Position numbers and translations under genes: made by a program. A DNA stretch of 64,000 nucleotides from NCBI RefSeq assembly GCF_030704305.1, contig NZ_CP131935.1, forward strand, positions 682,001 through 746,000, read 5' to 3'. Below, piece after piece: positions 1 through 8,245 of this stretch (positions within the stretch are counted from its first letter, which is position 1; each line of letters opens with the position of its first letter). The notes beneath the pieces are model-generated. The model was not told the origin of the DNA, searched no databases, and was given only the letters and a program-made list of their open reading frames with translations. The stretch comes from Massilia sp. R2A-15. GTDB lineage: Bacteria > Pseudomonadota > Gammaproteobacteria > Burkholderiales > Burkholderiaceae_D.

Positions 1-752
1 CCGCCGCACAGGGCCAGCGGCAGGGTGCCCGACGGGTCGAGCGCTTGCGCGATGCTGGCCACTTCGCGGCCGGCGTCGGCCAGGAAGCCGCGCGCGGTGT
101 CGTCGGTCGCGGCATGCGCGACCACGATCGGCGCCAGCTGGGCGTAGGCGGTCTGGTTGGCTTTCGCCAGCCACACCTGGATCGCGTCGCGGTGGCCGCC
201 GCAGGCGTCGATCACGGCTTGCGCGAAGGCGCTGGCCGGCTCGCGCCCGTCGATGACCTTTTCGATGTGGTTGATGGCGCGCAGGCCGATCCAGCCGCCG
301 CTCGCTTCGTCGCCGGCGGGGAAGCCCCAGCCTCCGACTTCGCGCTGCTCGCCGTTCGGCAGCAGCGCCTGTCCGACGCTGCCGGTGCCGATGGCGACGA
401 TGGTGCCCGGCTCGCCGCCGTGCGCGCCCATCAGGGTGGTGAAGCCGTCGGTCTCGAGGCGGATCGCGGCGTAGCCGGGATTGGCGGCGATGAACTCGGC
501 GGCCCATTGTTTATTGTGGACGCCGGCCAGTCCGAGGCCGATGGCCGATGCGCCGATCGGCGCGAATGCGATGCCGGCCAGCGCGAACGCCTTGCCGACC
601 GCGTCGTTGATGGCTTTCCAGGCGTTGTCGATGCCGTGCGCGAGGCCGGAAGGGCCGCCCTGGGCTTGCGCCAGTTCCACGCCGTCGGCGTTCGCCAGGC
701 GTACGCGGGTGCCGGTTCCGCCGCCGTCGACGCCGATGAAATATTCGATCAT
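1..752 (-). CDS. BadF/BadG-family sugar kinase (N-acetylglucosamine kinase-like), 3' end outside the window
   Basis: The minus strand is open from an ATG at 752 to the window edge, so about 250 N-terminal residues are seen and the C-terminus is missing. The product starts MIEYFIGVDGGGTGTRVRLA, the phosphate-1 motif of the ASKHA/BadF ATPase fold, and later shows GTGSVGQALL and GGWGFPAGDE, typical of bacterial N-acetylglucosamine or glucosamine kinases. It would phosphorylate an amino sugar in the cytoplasm during chitin or peptidoglycan sugar use. The substrate is inferred from family resemblance only. The upstream spacer has several TGGTATT-like words that might be a GntR-type operator, but this is weak. 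Overlapping plus-strand reading frames are shadows. Confidence 0.8.
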   Translation of the reverse strand, partial: MIEYFIGVDGGGTGTRVRLANADGVELAQAQGGPSGLAHGIDNAWKAINDAVGKAFALAGIAFAPIGASAIGLGLAGVHNKQWAAEFIAANPGYAAIRLETDGFTTLMGAHGGEPGTIVAIGTGSVGQALLPNGEQREVGGWGFPAGDEASGGWIGLRAINHIEKVIDGREPASAFAQAVIDACGGHRDAIQVWLAKANQTAYAQLAPIVVAHAATDDTARGFLADAGREVASIAQALDPSGTLPLALCG

Positions 753-948
753 GTTGTGCTGTTGTTGGGGGTGCGGAATTGAGGTCAGGGCACTATAGGT
801 TTGCCACCCAAGCTTGTCAACAGGTATTTAAGTGGTATTGAAATATGTCGAACCGGTATCGTCGAATAACGCGCGGTTATGTCGATAACTCGTTGATATT
901 CAATGGAGGCGCGCACCGCACTGGTATTGGTGCGGTCTGCACTCTGCA

Positions 949-1035
949 GTCGTTCCTGCGAAGGCAGGAACCCATGCTGAATTAGAGTCAAGGCGACGCA
1001 TGCTCAGTATAGGTTCCTGCCTTCGCAGGAACGAC
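949..1035. repeat. REP-like element, family A copy 1 (nested palindrome)
   Basis: An 87 bp element bounded by perfect 24 bp inverted termini, starting GTCGTTCCTGCGAAGGCAGG on the left with its exact reverse complement on the right. Each terminus is itself a hairpin (TTCCTGC-GAAG-GCAGGAA). The centre carries CCATGCTGA and a related TGCTCAGTATAGG word. Close relatives lie near 19.8, 33.3, 45.1 and 51.2 kb. It sits in the spacer between the kinase gene and the 3' end of the CocE-type hydrolase. Confidence 0.85.
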
Positions 1036-1042
1036 AGGCGGG

Positions 1043-2977
1043 TTATTTCGCGGCTTCGACCACCGGCAGCTCGACATAGCTGGTGTGGTAAATCCGCTGC
1101 GTAGCCTTCCTGTAGTCGCCCGGCTTGGCATCGAAGATGCTCGGCACGAAGGTCTGGGGATTGCGGTCGTACAGCGGGAACCAGCTGGACTGGACCTGCA
1201 CCATGATCCGGTGCCCCGGCAGGAACACGTGGTTCGCCGTCGGCAGCGCGAACTTGTACGGCAGCGCCTTGTCGGCCCGGACCGGCTTCGCGGTCTCGTA
1301 GCCTTCGCGGTAGCGGCCGCGGAAGATGTCGGCCGAAATCATCAGCTGGTAGCCGCCCATCGCCGGCTGGCTCGCCACCTGGTCCGGATACAGGTCGATC
1401 ACCTTCACCACCCAGTCAGAATCCGTGCCGCTGGTCGAGGCCACCAGGTTGGCGATAGGTTCGCCGCTGATCTTCAGCGGCGCGGTCAGCACTTCGGAGG
1501 TGAAGGTCAGCACGTCGGTGCGGCCCGACGCTTCGCGCTGGTCGTCGGTCAGCCAGCGCGGCCAGGTCTGGCCCTTCGTTTCGTCGTAGCCGTAATTGAG
1601 CGGCCGCGCGCGGTACGGCACCGGCTTGGCCGGATCGGAGATGTATTCGTCGTAGCCCTGGTCGCCGGCGCCGCCGAGGATCAGCTTTTCGCCGGCCACC
1701 AGGCGCAGCGGCACCGGCCTGATCGCGCAGCCGCTGGTGCAGCCGCTCGGCCACGCGGCCAGGCTGCGCCACTTGTTGGTGCCGGTCTCGAACGCCGACA
1801 CCGGCGCGATATCGGCCGCCGGCGCCGCGTCCTTCAGGTAGCGGTCGAGGAAGGGACGCAGGATCTCCTGGCGGAAGTGCAGCGCGGTGTCGCTGTTGAA
1901 CCGGATCTCGCCCAGCTTGCTGCCGTCGCCGATGGCGCCGCCGTGCGACCACGGCCCCATCACCAGGAACACCTTGTCGTTGGCCTTGTCGTTCGGCTTG
2001 ATCGCCTTGTACACCGCGATGGCGCCGTAGATGTCTTCCGCGTCCCACAGGCTGTGCACCAGCATGGTCGGCACGGTGACCGGCTGGCGCGCGAGGATCT
2101 TGTCCATCGCCTGCTCGCGCCAGAACGCGTCATAGGTGGGATGGGCCGACAGCTTTTTCCAGAAGCCGCTTTGCGTTACGCCGCGCTGGCGCGCCAGTTC
2201 GGCCGCCGACCCGGCGCGCAGGTAGGTGTCGAAATCGTCGTAGGTCGAGGTGAACCACTTGGCGTCGTTCTTGCGCGTGACGACCTGTTCGAGCATGTAC
2301 GACATATTGATCTGCCGGAAGGCGCCGTGGTGGAACCAGTCGTCGCCCATCCAGCCGTCCACCATCGGGTTCATCGGCACCGACACTTTCAGCGCCGGGT
2401 GCGGATTGACCAGCGCCATCAGCGGCAGGAAGCCGTCGTAGGAGATGCCGATGATGCCGACCTTGCCGTTCGACTCGGGCACGTTTTTCGTCAGCCACTC
2501 GATCGTGTCCCAGGTATCGGTGGAGTGATCGACCGGGGTCGGGTTCAGCGCGCTGCCGGCCAGCGGGCGGTTCATCACGTAGTCGCCTTCCGAACCGTAC
2601 TTGCCGCGTACGTCCTGCACCACGCGGATGTAGCCCCCTTCGACGATCACGTCGGCCGCGTTGTCGTAGCCCTGCAGGATGGACATCATGTCCGAGCTCT
2701 CGTTATGGCTGGTCATGCCGCTGGCGTCGTAGGGCGTGCGGGTCAGCAGCATAGGCGCGCCCCTGGCGTTGCGCGGCACGATGATGATCGTATTGAGCTT
2801 TGTGCCGTCGCGCATCGGCACCATCACGGTGCGCTTGATGTAGTTGAAGCTGGAGGTGACGGGGACGAATTCGGCAGGTGTTTCGGAAGGGAGCGCGGGG
2901 TAGGTGGCCGTTTGCGCGTGGGCGAGGCTGGCAACGGCGAGGGCGAGCGGGGCGAGGCGGGCGAGGAATGGCGTCAT
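1043..2977 (-). CDS. Secreted CocE/NonD (S15) alpha/beta hydrolase, alpha-amino-acid ester hydrolase type
   Basis: A 644-residue serine hydrolase. The start is placed at the ATG at 2977 because it opens a signal peptide (MTPFLARLAPLALAVASLAHA); a start at 3043 would add 22 residues that look non-coding. The S15 nucleophile motif GISYDG puts Ser179 in place, WDAED gives Asp312, and GPWSHGG gives His345. This order and the WDAED cluster fit alpha-amino-acid ester hydrolases and glutaryl-7-ACA-acylase relatives better than X-Pro dipeptidyl peptidases. The C-terminal third is the jelly-roll domain of the family. It probably acts in the periplasm or outside the cell on acylated amino acid or peptide esters. 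The true substrate is unknown. It is not in an obvious operon. Confidence 0.9.
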   Translation of the reverse strand: MTPFLARLAPLALAVASLAHAQTATYPALPSETPAEFVPVTSSFNYIKRTVMVPMRDGTKLNTIIIVPRNARGAPMLLTRTPYDASGMTSHNESSDMMSILQGYDNAADVIVEGGYIRVVQDVRGKYGSEGDYVMNRPLAGSALNPTPVDHSTDTWDTIEWLTKNVPESNGKVGIIGISYDGFLPLMALVNPHPALKVSVPMNPMVDGWMGDDWFHHGAFRQINMSYMLEQVVTRKNDAKWFTSTYDDFDTYLRAGSAAELARQRGVTQSGFWKKLSAHPTYDAFWREQAMDKILARQPVTVPTMLVHSLWDAEDIYGAIAVYKAIKPNDKANDKVFLVMGPWSHGGAIGDGSKLGEIRFNSDTALHFRQEILRPFLDRYLKDAAPAADIAPVSAFETGTNKWRSLAAWPSGCTSGCAIRPVPLRLVAGEKLILGGAGDQGYDEYISDPAKPVPYRARPLNYGYDETKGQTWPRWLTDDQREASGRTDVLTFTSEVLTAPLKISGEPIANLVASTSGTDSDWVVKVIDLYPDQVASQPAMGGYQLMISADIFRGRYREGYETAKPVRADKALPYKFALPTANHVFLPGHRIMVQVQSSWFPLYDRNPQTFVPSIFDAKPGDYRKATQRIYHTSYVELPVVEAAK

Positions 2978-3066
2978 GGGCGTCCTTGTGAGCGTAACCG
3001 CAATGCCAGGCGGGCCTCGCTTGGCGCGCAGGTACATTATCACATTGGCACCGGATTTTGGGCCCC

Positions 3067-3093
3067 GGGGGCAGGTCCGCGGGACCTGACCCC
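3067..3093. repeat. 27 bp palindrome, family B copy 1
   Basis: GGGGGCAGGTCC, a GCG spacer, then GGACCTGACCCC, forming a near-perfect inverted repeat. It lies between the start of the CocE-type hydrolase gene and the 3' end of the small secreted gene. The same core recurs at about 9.84, 21.99, 35.78, 56.99 and 60.05 kb. Confidence 0.8.
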
Positions 3094-3103
3094 TGGCGCC
3101 AAC

Positions 3104-3319
3104 TCAGTTCTTGTACTGCTCCAGCTGCGCCGCCAGCGTGGTCTTGGCGTTCTTGGCCGCTTCGATCGCCTCGGCGCGCACGTCGTCCCGGCTGCGCGCC
3201 GAGGTCTTGGCCAGCACGGGCACGTTCAACTTCGATTCGGACACTGGCGGCTCGCCAGCAAAAACGGAACCGGCGGCGGCGATCATTGCGGCGGCTGCGA
3301 GGAATTTTTGTGCGTTCAT
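3104..3319 (-). CDS. Small secreted protein, DUF4148-like
   Basis: A 71-residue product with a clear signal peptide (MNAQKFLAAAAMIAAAGSVFAG) and a short charged, probably helical mature part ending ARSRDDVRAEAIEAAKNAKT and a Lys/Glu-rich tail. The 'DDVRAEAIEA' segment resembles the core of DUF4148 proteins, small periplasmic proteins common in Burkholderiales whose function is unknown. A good ribosome site (AGGAGAA) lies just before the ATG. It diverges from the LysR gene at 3435, so the 115 bp between them probably holds both promoters and possibly a LysR operator. Confidence 0.7.
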   Translation of the reverse strand: MNAQKFLAAAAMIAAAGSVFAGEPPVSESKLNVPVLAKTSARSRDDVRAEAIEAAKNAKTTLAAQLEQYKN

Positions 3320-3434
3320 GGTTGTTCTCCTGGTTGTGTTTGGTTGATGGAAACCACTTTACACATTGCGTGTTCCGCAAAAAAGACGAATAATCGCAAT
3401 GCACAATTGCGGATTACGCAAGAATGGAGGAGCG

Positions 3435-4361
3435 ATGGACAGGCTGGGTTCGATGCGGGTGTTCGCGAAGGTGGTGGAGCAGGGCAGTTTTGCGGGTGCG
3501 GCGCAGGCGCTGGATATGTCGGCGGCGGTCGTCACACGCAATATCGCCGACCTCGAGACGCACCTCGGCACTCGCCTGCTGAACCGCACCACGCGCCGCC
3601 TGTCGCTGACCGAAACCGGCCAGCAGTACCTGGACCGCGTGCGCCAGATCCTCGCCGACATCGACGATGCCGACGCGATCGCGTCGTCCAGCGCGCGCGA
3701 ACCGGGCGGCACGCTGCGCATCTACTGTCATCCCGGCTTCGGCCAGGCGCAGCTGGCGATGCTGCTGCCGAAGTTCGCACAGCTGGTCCCCGGCGTGGTG
3801 CTCGACGTGACGCTGGCAGATCACGCGGTCGACCTGGTCGCGGAGGGCTTCGACGTCGGGATCTTCATCGGCCTGCAGAAATTCGACGCCAGCATGATCG
3901 CGCGCCGCCTGGCGACATCGAACGTCGTGCTGTGCGCCTCGCCCGATTACCTGAAGCGCCGCGGCACGCCGGCCACGCTGATGGACATCTCGAAACATGA
4001 CTGCCTCAACTTCTCCTTCGAGCAGTTGCGCCACCACTGGCCGGTAACAACCGGCGGAGAACGGATCAATGTGCCGGTCACCAGCCGCATGGTGTCGAAC
4101 AACGGCGCCGTGCTGCGCCAGGCAGCGTTGGCGGGGATGGGCATCATGCTGCGCTCGTCGTACACGCTGGAGGATGACCTGGAAACCGGACGGCAGGTCC
4201 AGCTGTTAGAGGGGCACTACGTCGAGCAGCTGTCGATCATGATGGTGTATCCAAGCCGGCGCCTGCTGTCGGCCAAGGTGCGCAGCTTCGTCGAGTTCAT
4301 GAGCGCGCAGTTTCCGCGCCCAGAGTCCGACCCGTGGCTTCCGCCGCGCGCAATGTCATAA
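3435..4361 (+). CDS. LysR-family transcriptional regulator
   Basis: A 308-residue regulator. The start at 3435 is chosen because GGAGGAG sits directly upstream and the protein then opens MDRLGSMRVFAKVVEQGSFA as LysR proteins do; a longer start at 3366 adds 23 unlikely residues. The N-terminal winged helix-turn-helix spans about residues 15-65 (GAAQALDMSAAVVTRNIADL). The remainder is the LysR substrate-binding domain. The target is unknown. It diverges from the small secreted gene and is followed after 7 bp by the next plus-strand gene, so it may be cotranscribed with the gspAB run. Confidence 0.92.
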   Translation: MDRLGSMRVFAKVVEQGSFAGAAQALDMSAAVVTRNIADLETHLGTRLLNRTTRRLSLTETGQQYLDRVRQILADIDDADAIASSSAREPGGTLRIYCHPGFGQAQLAMLLPKFAQLVPGVVLDVTLADHAVDLVAEGFDVGIFIGLQKFDASMIARRLATSNVVLCASPDYLKRRGTPATLMDISKHDCLNFSFEQLRHHWPVTTGGERINVPVTSRMVSNNGAVLRQAALAGMGIMLRSSYTLEDDLETGRQVQLLEGHYVEQLSIMMVYPSRRLLSAKVRSFVEFMSAQFPRPESDPWLPPRAMS

Positions 4362-4368
4362 TGCTCCC

Positions 4369-4851
4369 ATGTCCAAGGCATATTCGATCCCATTGATCCG
4401 ACTTGCGTGCGCCGCGCTGGTTTGCCTCGCCGCGCCATTCGCTTGCGCGGCGCCGTCGACCTTCGGCCCGGTCATCGGCAATGCGCTGCTGTGCCGCAGC
4501 CACCTGGACAACGCCTATTTCTACGATTACTTCACTTCCGCGTTCGGCCCGGCCTACAAGCACGAGGGCGGCGCCTTCTGGTTCAAGGCGGACGGTTCGC
4601 TCTGGGGCACCCCGGTCACCGAAGTGATGGTCAGCGACGACAGCAGCGAGCTGGTATTCGTCGGCGCCGTCGCCGAAGCCAGTCCGGACAAGCTCGATGA
4701 GGCGATCCGCGCGGCGGCCGGCATCCGCCATCGCCCGGTCGATGCATCGCAGTTTCCGGTGCGCGGATCGATCCCCGGCAGCCAGATCGTCTACTTCAAC
4801 CAGAAGTCGAAAATCTACTGCGTGAAGTACAAGCCGCTGCCGGCAGGTTAG
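4369..4851 (+). CDS. Hypothetical secreted protein upstream of gspA
   Basis: A 160-residue protein with an N-terminal signal peptide (ending about FACAAP) and a mature part rich in aromatic residues, with two cysteines (LLCRSHLDN near the start and KIYCVKYK near the end) that could form a disulphide in the periplasm. No family is recognised. It begins 7 bp after the LysR stop and ends 7 bp before gspA, so it is probably translated from the same message as gspA-gspB. A role in the envelope near the secretion ATPase is possible but only inferred from position. Confidence 0.75.
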   Translation: MSKAYSIPLIRLACAALVCLAAPFACAAPSTFGPVIGNALLCRSHLDNAYFYDYFTSAFGPAYKHEGGAFWFKADGSLWGTPVTEVMVSDDSSELVFVGAVAEASPDKLDEAIRAAAGIRHRPVDASQFPVRGSIPGSQIVYFNQKSKIYCVKYKPLPAG

Positions 4852-4858
4852 CCGATTC

Positions 4859-6466
4859 ATGTACACCGATTTCTTCAACCTGAAGCAAGCGCCGTTTTCC
4901 ATCGCGCCCGACCCGCGCTACCTGTTCATGAGCGAGCGCCATCGCGAGGCGCTGGCGCACCTGCTGTACGGGATCGGCAGCGGCGGCGGCTTCGTGCTGC
5001 TGACCGGCGAAATCGGCGCAGGCAAGACCACCGTGTGCCGCTGCTTCATCGAGCAGATCCCGGAGAACTGCAAGCTGGCCTACATCTTCAATCCGAAGCT
5101 GTCGGTCGAAGAGCTGCTGCTGTCGGTGTGCGACGAATTCGGCATCACTCTGCCGCCCGCGGGCTCCGGTGCAGTCAGCGTCAAGGCCTACGTCGACGCG
5201 ATCAACAAGTACCTGCTGGCCAGCCACGCGCAGGGCAAGAACAATGTGCTGGTCATCGACGAGGCGCAGAACCTGTCGGCCGATGTGCTCGAACAACTGC
5301 GGCTGCTGACCAACCTGGAGACCAGCGAGCGCAAGCTGCTGCAGATTATCCTGATCGGCCAGCCCGAGCTGCGCGCGATGCTGGCGCGGCCCGAACTCGA
5401 ACAGCTGGCGCAGCGCGTGATCGCGCGCTATCACCTCGGTTCGCTGACCGAGGACGAAACCGGCAGCTATGTCGCGCACCGGCTGGCCGTGGCGGGGGCA
5501 GGGGCGGCAACGCTGTTCCCGCGTGGCCTGATGCCGCTGGTGCACCGGCTCACGCACGGCGTACCGCGCCGGATCAACCTGTTGTGCGACCGCGCGCTGC
5601 TCGGCGCTTATGTCGAGAACACCAGCGAAGTGACGCGCGCCATCCTGCGGCGGGCTGCGGGCGAAGTGTTCGACGGCGAGCGCGCACCCGCAAGCCGGTG
5701 GCCGGCGGTTGTCGCGGCGGTGCTGTCGGGCGCGGTGATCAGTGCGGCGGCCGCGTGGCAGCTGATGGCCCATGCGCCGGCACCGGCCCCGGCCCCGGCC
5801 CCTGTCAAGGCCGCGCCGGCAGTGAAGGCGCCGGTGCCGCCGGCGTCCATGCCCGCTTACGCCAGCATCGACGACGCGCTGCGCGAACTGGCGGGCCTGT
5901 GGGGCGATCCGCTGCCGCCCGGCGAGCCATGCCAGGCCGCGCTGCAGCGGAACCTGCACTGCCACAAGGGCAAGGGCGGCCTGTACGAAGTGCGCCTGCT
6001 CGACCGGCCGGCGATACTGACCTTGCACGATGGGCCGGATGTCGCCTACGCCGTGCTGGCCAAACTCGACGACAACCAGGCGACGCTGCGCGTGAACGGC
6101 AAGTCGCAAACGCTGGGCGTGGCGGCGCTGGCGGCGCGGTTCGACGGCGAGTACACCACGCTGTGGTCGGCGCCGCGCGGGTTCCGCGATCAGGTGGGGG
6201 CTGACGAAGCAGGTCCCGATGTCGACTGGATCGCGGCGCGGCTGGCGCAAATCAATCACGTCGCCGCGCCGGAGCTGAACCAGCCGCTCGACGCCCGCAT
6301 GCGCAAGCTGTTGCGCGAATTCCAGAAGCAGCAAAACCTGAAGGCCGATGGCGTCGCGGGGCCGCGCACGTACATGCGCCTGAACCAGCTGGGCGGGGTG
6401 GACGAACCGCGCCTGCTGCACAATGGGGCCAGGCCTGCGAGCCCCGCCGCGCCGAAAGCTCATTGA
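4859..6466 (+). CDS. gspA: GspA/ExeA-type AAA ATPase with C-terminal peptidoglycan-binding domain
   Basis: A 535-residue protein of the ExeA/GspA family, which with GspB helps insert the type II secretin through peptidoglycan. The N-terminus MYTDFFNLKQAPFSIAPDPR is characteristic. Walker A is GEIGAGKT (50-57) and Walker B LVIDEAQN (D134/E135). A membrane segment follows at about 282-303, then an Ala/Pro-rich linker and a periplasmic part ending in a peptidoglycan-binding domain (about 470-520, LLREFQKQQNLKADGVAGP). The stop is separated from the gspB ATG by a single base. No other type II secretion genes are in the window. Confidence 0.9.
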   Translation: MYTDFFNLKQAPFSIAPDPRYLFMSERHREALAHLLYGIGSGGGFVLLTGEIGAGKTTVCRCFIEQIPENCKLAYIFNPKLSVEELLLSVCDEFGITLPPAGSGAVSVKAYVDAINKYLLASHAQGKNNVLVIDEAQNLSADVLEQLRLLTNLETSERKLLQIILIGQPELRAMLARPELEQLAQRVIARYHLGSLTEDETGSYVAHRLAVAGAGAATLFPRGLMPLVHRLTHGVPRRINLLCDRALLGAYVENTSEVTRAILRRAAGEVFDGERAPASRWPAVVAAVLSGAVISAAAAWQLMAHAPAPAPAPAPVKAAPAVKAPVPPASMPAYASIDDALRELAGLWGDPLPPGEPCQAALQRNLHCHKGKGGLYEVRLLDRPAILTLHDGPDVAYAVLAKLDDNQATLRVNGKSQTLGVAALAARFDGEYTTLWSAPRGFRDQVGADEAGPDVDWIAARLAQINHVAAPELNQPLDARMRKLLREFQKQQNLKADGVAGPRTYMRLNQLGGVDEPRLLHNGARPASPAAPKAH

Positions 6467-6467
6467 T

Positions 6468-7112
6468 ATGTCATACATTCTCGAAGCACTCAAGAAGGCG
6501 CAAGCCGAACGCCAGGTGGGCAGCGCGCCGACCCTGCAGGCGGTGCCGCTTGGCGCGCCGCCCGCGCGGCCTTCGCGCAACTCGCGCCTGCCCTGGCTGG
6601 TGGCGGGAGGCGTTGTGCTGGCGCTGGCGGCCGCTGTTGCCGTATGGCGCATGCAGGCGCCGATCGTGACGCGGCCGGCAGCGGTACTCGTGGCCACGCC
6701 GCCTCCGGTTGCGCCCGCGGTCGCCGCGCCGCCCGCGCTGGCTGTGGTGCCGCCGTCGGCGCCAGCAACCAAACCGGAGGCTGCACCCAAACCGGAGCCC
6801 GTACTCAAACCGGCGCCCGCACTCAAACCGGAGCTCGCACTCAAACCGTCGCCCGTCGCCAAGCCGGCTGCGCCGGCGGAAGAAAAGCTGCCGTTCCTGC
6901 GCGAGCTGCCGGACGCGGTCCGAAGCACGGTGCCCCAGGTGACCTTCGGCGGCTACATGTATTCGGCCAATCCGGCCGACCGCCTGCTCCTCGTCGACAA
7001 GGTGCTGCGCCACGAAGGTGAGGAGGTCGCGCCCGGCCTGGTGCTGGAACAGCTGCGGGCCAAGGCCGCGGTCATGAACTACAAAGGATATCGTTACCTT
7101 GTCCCTTACTAA
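6468..7112 (+). CDS. gspB: GspB/ExeB-type general secretion protein B
   Basis: A 214-residue bitopic inner-membrane protein. The start at 6468 gives [18 protein letters not shown], the standard opening of GspB proteins; it comes one base after the gspA stop. A membrane helix lies at about 40-62 ([20 protein letters not shown]). It is followed by a Pro/Lys-rich spacer with an imperfect KPxPxL repeat (18-nt period, about 6770-6860), probably spanning the periplasm. The C-terminal GspB domain ends [20 protein letters not shown]...[12 protein letters not shown]. It is expected to work with GspA on secretin assembly. The mobB start overlaps the last codons. Confidence 0.88.
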   Translation: MSYILEALKKAQAERQVGSAPTLQAVPLGAPPARPSRNSRLPWLVAGGVVLALAAAVAVWRMQAPIVTRPAAVLVATPPPVAPAVAAPPALAVVPPSAPATKPEAAPKPEPVLKPAPALKPELALKPSPVAKPAAPAEEKLPFLRELPDAVRSTVPQVTFGGYMYSANPADRLLLVDKVLRHEGEEVAPGLVLEQLRAKAAVMNYKGYRYLVPY

Positions 7113-7617
7113 TACCCTGTGCGTGGTCGGGTGGTCCGGCAGCGGCAAGACTACGTTGCTCGAATTTTTGGTCGGTCAGCTGGCAGCGCGGGGCCTGCGC
7201 GTGAACTTCATCAAGCATAGCCACCACGACGTGCTGCTCGAGCCGCCGCACAAGGACAGCGCGCGCTTGCGCATGGCCGGCGCCGCCGAGGTGATGCTGG
7301 CGTCGCCGTATCGCGTGGCGATCATGCGCGAACTGCGCGGCGCGGACGAGCCGTCGCTGGCCGAGCACATCGCGCGCCTGGCGCCGGCCGACCTGACGCT
7401 GGTCGAGGGCTACAAATGGGAACCGGTGCCGAAGCTGGAGGTGTTTCGGCCGTCGCTGGGCAAGCCGGCGTTGTACCCGGATGATGCGAACGTGGTGGCG
7501 GTGGCGTCCGATGCGCCGCGTCCGGAGGGCGTGCGCGAGACCACCGCCTGGCTCGACCTGAACGCTCCCGCCGCGGTTTTGAGCTGGCTCAATGGCCGGA
7601 TCGGCGCCCCGGCCTAA
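7099..7617 (+). CDS. mobB: Molybdopterin-guanine dinucleotide biosynthesis adapter MobB
   Basis: A 172-residue P-loop protein. [17 protein letters not shown] near the start is the Walker A, FIKHSHHD is the conserved MobB motif, and [18 protein letters not shown] is the family's central signature. MobB assists MobA in attaching GMP to molybdopterin. The start is read as TTG at 7099, which overlaps the gspB end by 14 bp and has AAAGGA about ten bases upstream. The next in-frame start codon would leave too little before the P-loop. Finding mobB behind gspAB rather than next to moeA or mobA is unusual. Confidence 0.9.
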   Translation: MSLTNTLCVVGWSGSGKTTLLEFLVGQLAARGLRVNFIKHSHHDVLLEPPHKDSARLRMAGAAEVMLASPYRVAIMRELRGADEPSLAEHIARLAPADLTLVEGYKWEPVPKLEVFRPSLGKPALYPDDANVVAVASDAPRPEGVRETTAWLDLNAPAAVLSWLNGRIGAPA

Positions 7618-7671
7618 AGGTTTGGCAGGTCGCGCCGATAACGAGGTAGACGCCACCCACCGGAGAGTTAA

Positions 7672-7863
7672 ATGGATATTGCAAAGACTGCAACCAACAT
7701 GGCTGAAACAGGCACCAGGCAGGATGTTCAATTCGCCGTGCAGAAGAAAATCCAGGATATCGCCACGTCGACCGCGACACAGCTGATCGACGCCATCCAG
7801 CCGGCGCCGAGCGTGCAGAACCTGCCGGCGCATCTGGGTAATACGATCAATACCAAGGCTTGA
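7672..7863 (+). CDS. YjfB-family putative motility protein
   Basis: A 63-residue soluble protein, [20 protein letters not shown]..., with a good ribosome site (GGAGAG). The pattern 'MDIA...[24 protein letters not shown]' matches the short YjfB family of putative motility proteins. Its biochemical role is not known. It stands alone between mobB and a strong terminator. A separate flagellar gene (fliT) lies 7 kb away, so the motility genes are scattered. Confidence 0.7.
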   Translation: MDIAKTATNMAETGTRQDVQFAVQKKIQDIATSTATQLIDAIQPAPSVQNLPAHLGNTINTKA

Positions 7864-7881
7864 GCTTCTGTCACCCATTGA

Positions 7882-7918
7882 AACCGGCGCCGTCCGCAAG
7901 GAGGCGCCGGTTTTTTTT
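7882..7918 (+). terminator. Intrinsic terminator after yjfB
   Basis: A 10 bp perfect stem (AACCGGCGCC / GGCGCCGGTT) with an 11-base loop followed by a run of T. It closes the upstream plus-strand unit just before the bufferin precursor gene. Confidence 0.9.
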
Positions 7919-7969
7919 GCGTGTAAAATCGCGAACACCCCAAGAACCTCAGAACCCGGAGATCTACTC

Positions 7970-8230
7970 ATGACCAAACGCCACGCCCTGCTTGCCGCCG
8001 CCATCGCCTCCGTCTGCGCCGCCGGCGCCGCTGCCGCTGCCGACACCGCCAAGGCCGAAAAGGAAAAATGCTACGGCGTCGCCAAGGCCGGCCAGAACGA
8101 CTGCTCGGCGGCCGACGGCGCGCACGGCTGCGCGGGCGATTCCAAAGTCGACAAAGGTCCAGCCGACTGGAAGTTCGTCCCCAAGGGCACCTGCGAAAAA
8201 GTCGGCGGCACGCTGGCTCCCAAGAAGTAA
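7970..8230 (+). CDS. bufA1: Bufferin-type RiPP precursor BufA1 (DUF2282)
   Basis: An 86-residue secreted precursor. A signal peptide covers about residues 1-24 (ending AAAAADT). The mature part has four cysteines, Cys34, Cys45, Cys54 and Cys75, in the DUF2282 arrangement [13 protein letters not shown]...HGCAG...[11 protein letters not shown]. Bufferins of this family are modified at cysteines by a DUF692 enzyme with a DUF2063 partner and bind copper. That chemistry is known from other bacteria and is inferred here from family and from the adjacent enzyme gene. RBS GGAG is 8 bases upstream, and a TAAAAT box near 7924 may be the -10. The enzyme gene begins 15 bp downstream. Confidence 0.9.
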   Translation: MTKRHALLAAAIASVCAAGAAAAADTAKAEKEKCYGVAKAGQNDCSAADGAHGCAGDSKVDKGPADWKFVPKGTCEKVGGTLAPKK

Positions 8231-8245
8231 GCAGGCGAGGGCGCG

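Noticed and set aside
45..782. A 245-codon plus-strand frame at the left edge
   Set aside because: Antisense to the BadF-type kinase, whose minus-strand motifs are clear.
785..991. A 68-codon minus-strand frame in the first spacer
   Set aside because: It is built partly from a family A repeat and has no ribosome site or protein-like features.
1085..4000. A 971-codon plus-strand frame over the CocE-type hydrolase gene
   Set aside because: It is antisense to a gene with a full catalytic triad and signal peptide, and has no recognisable domains.
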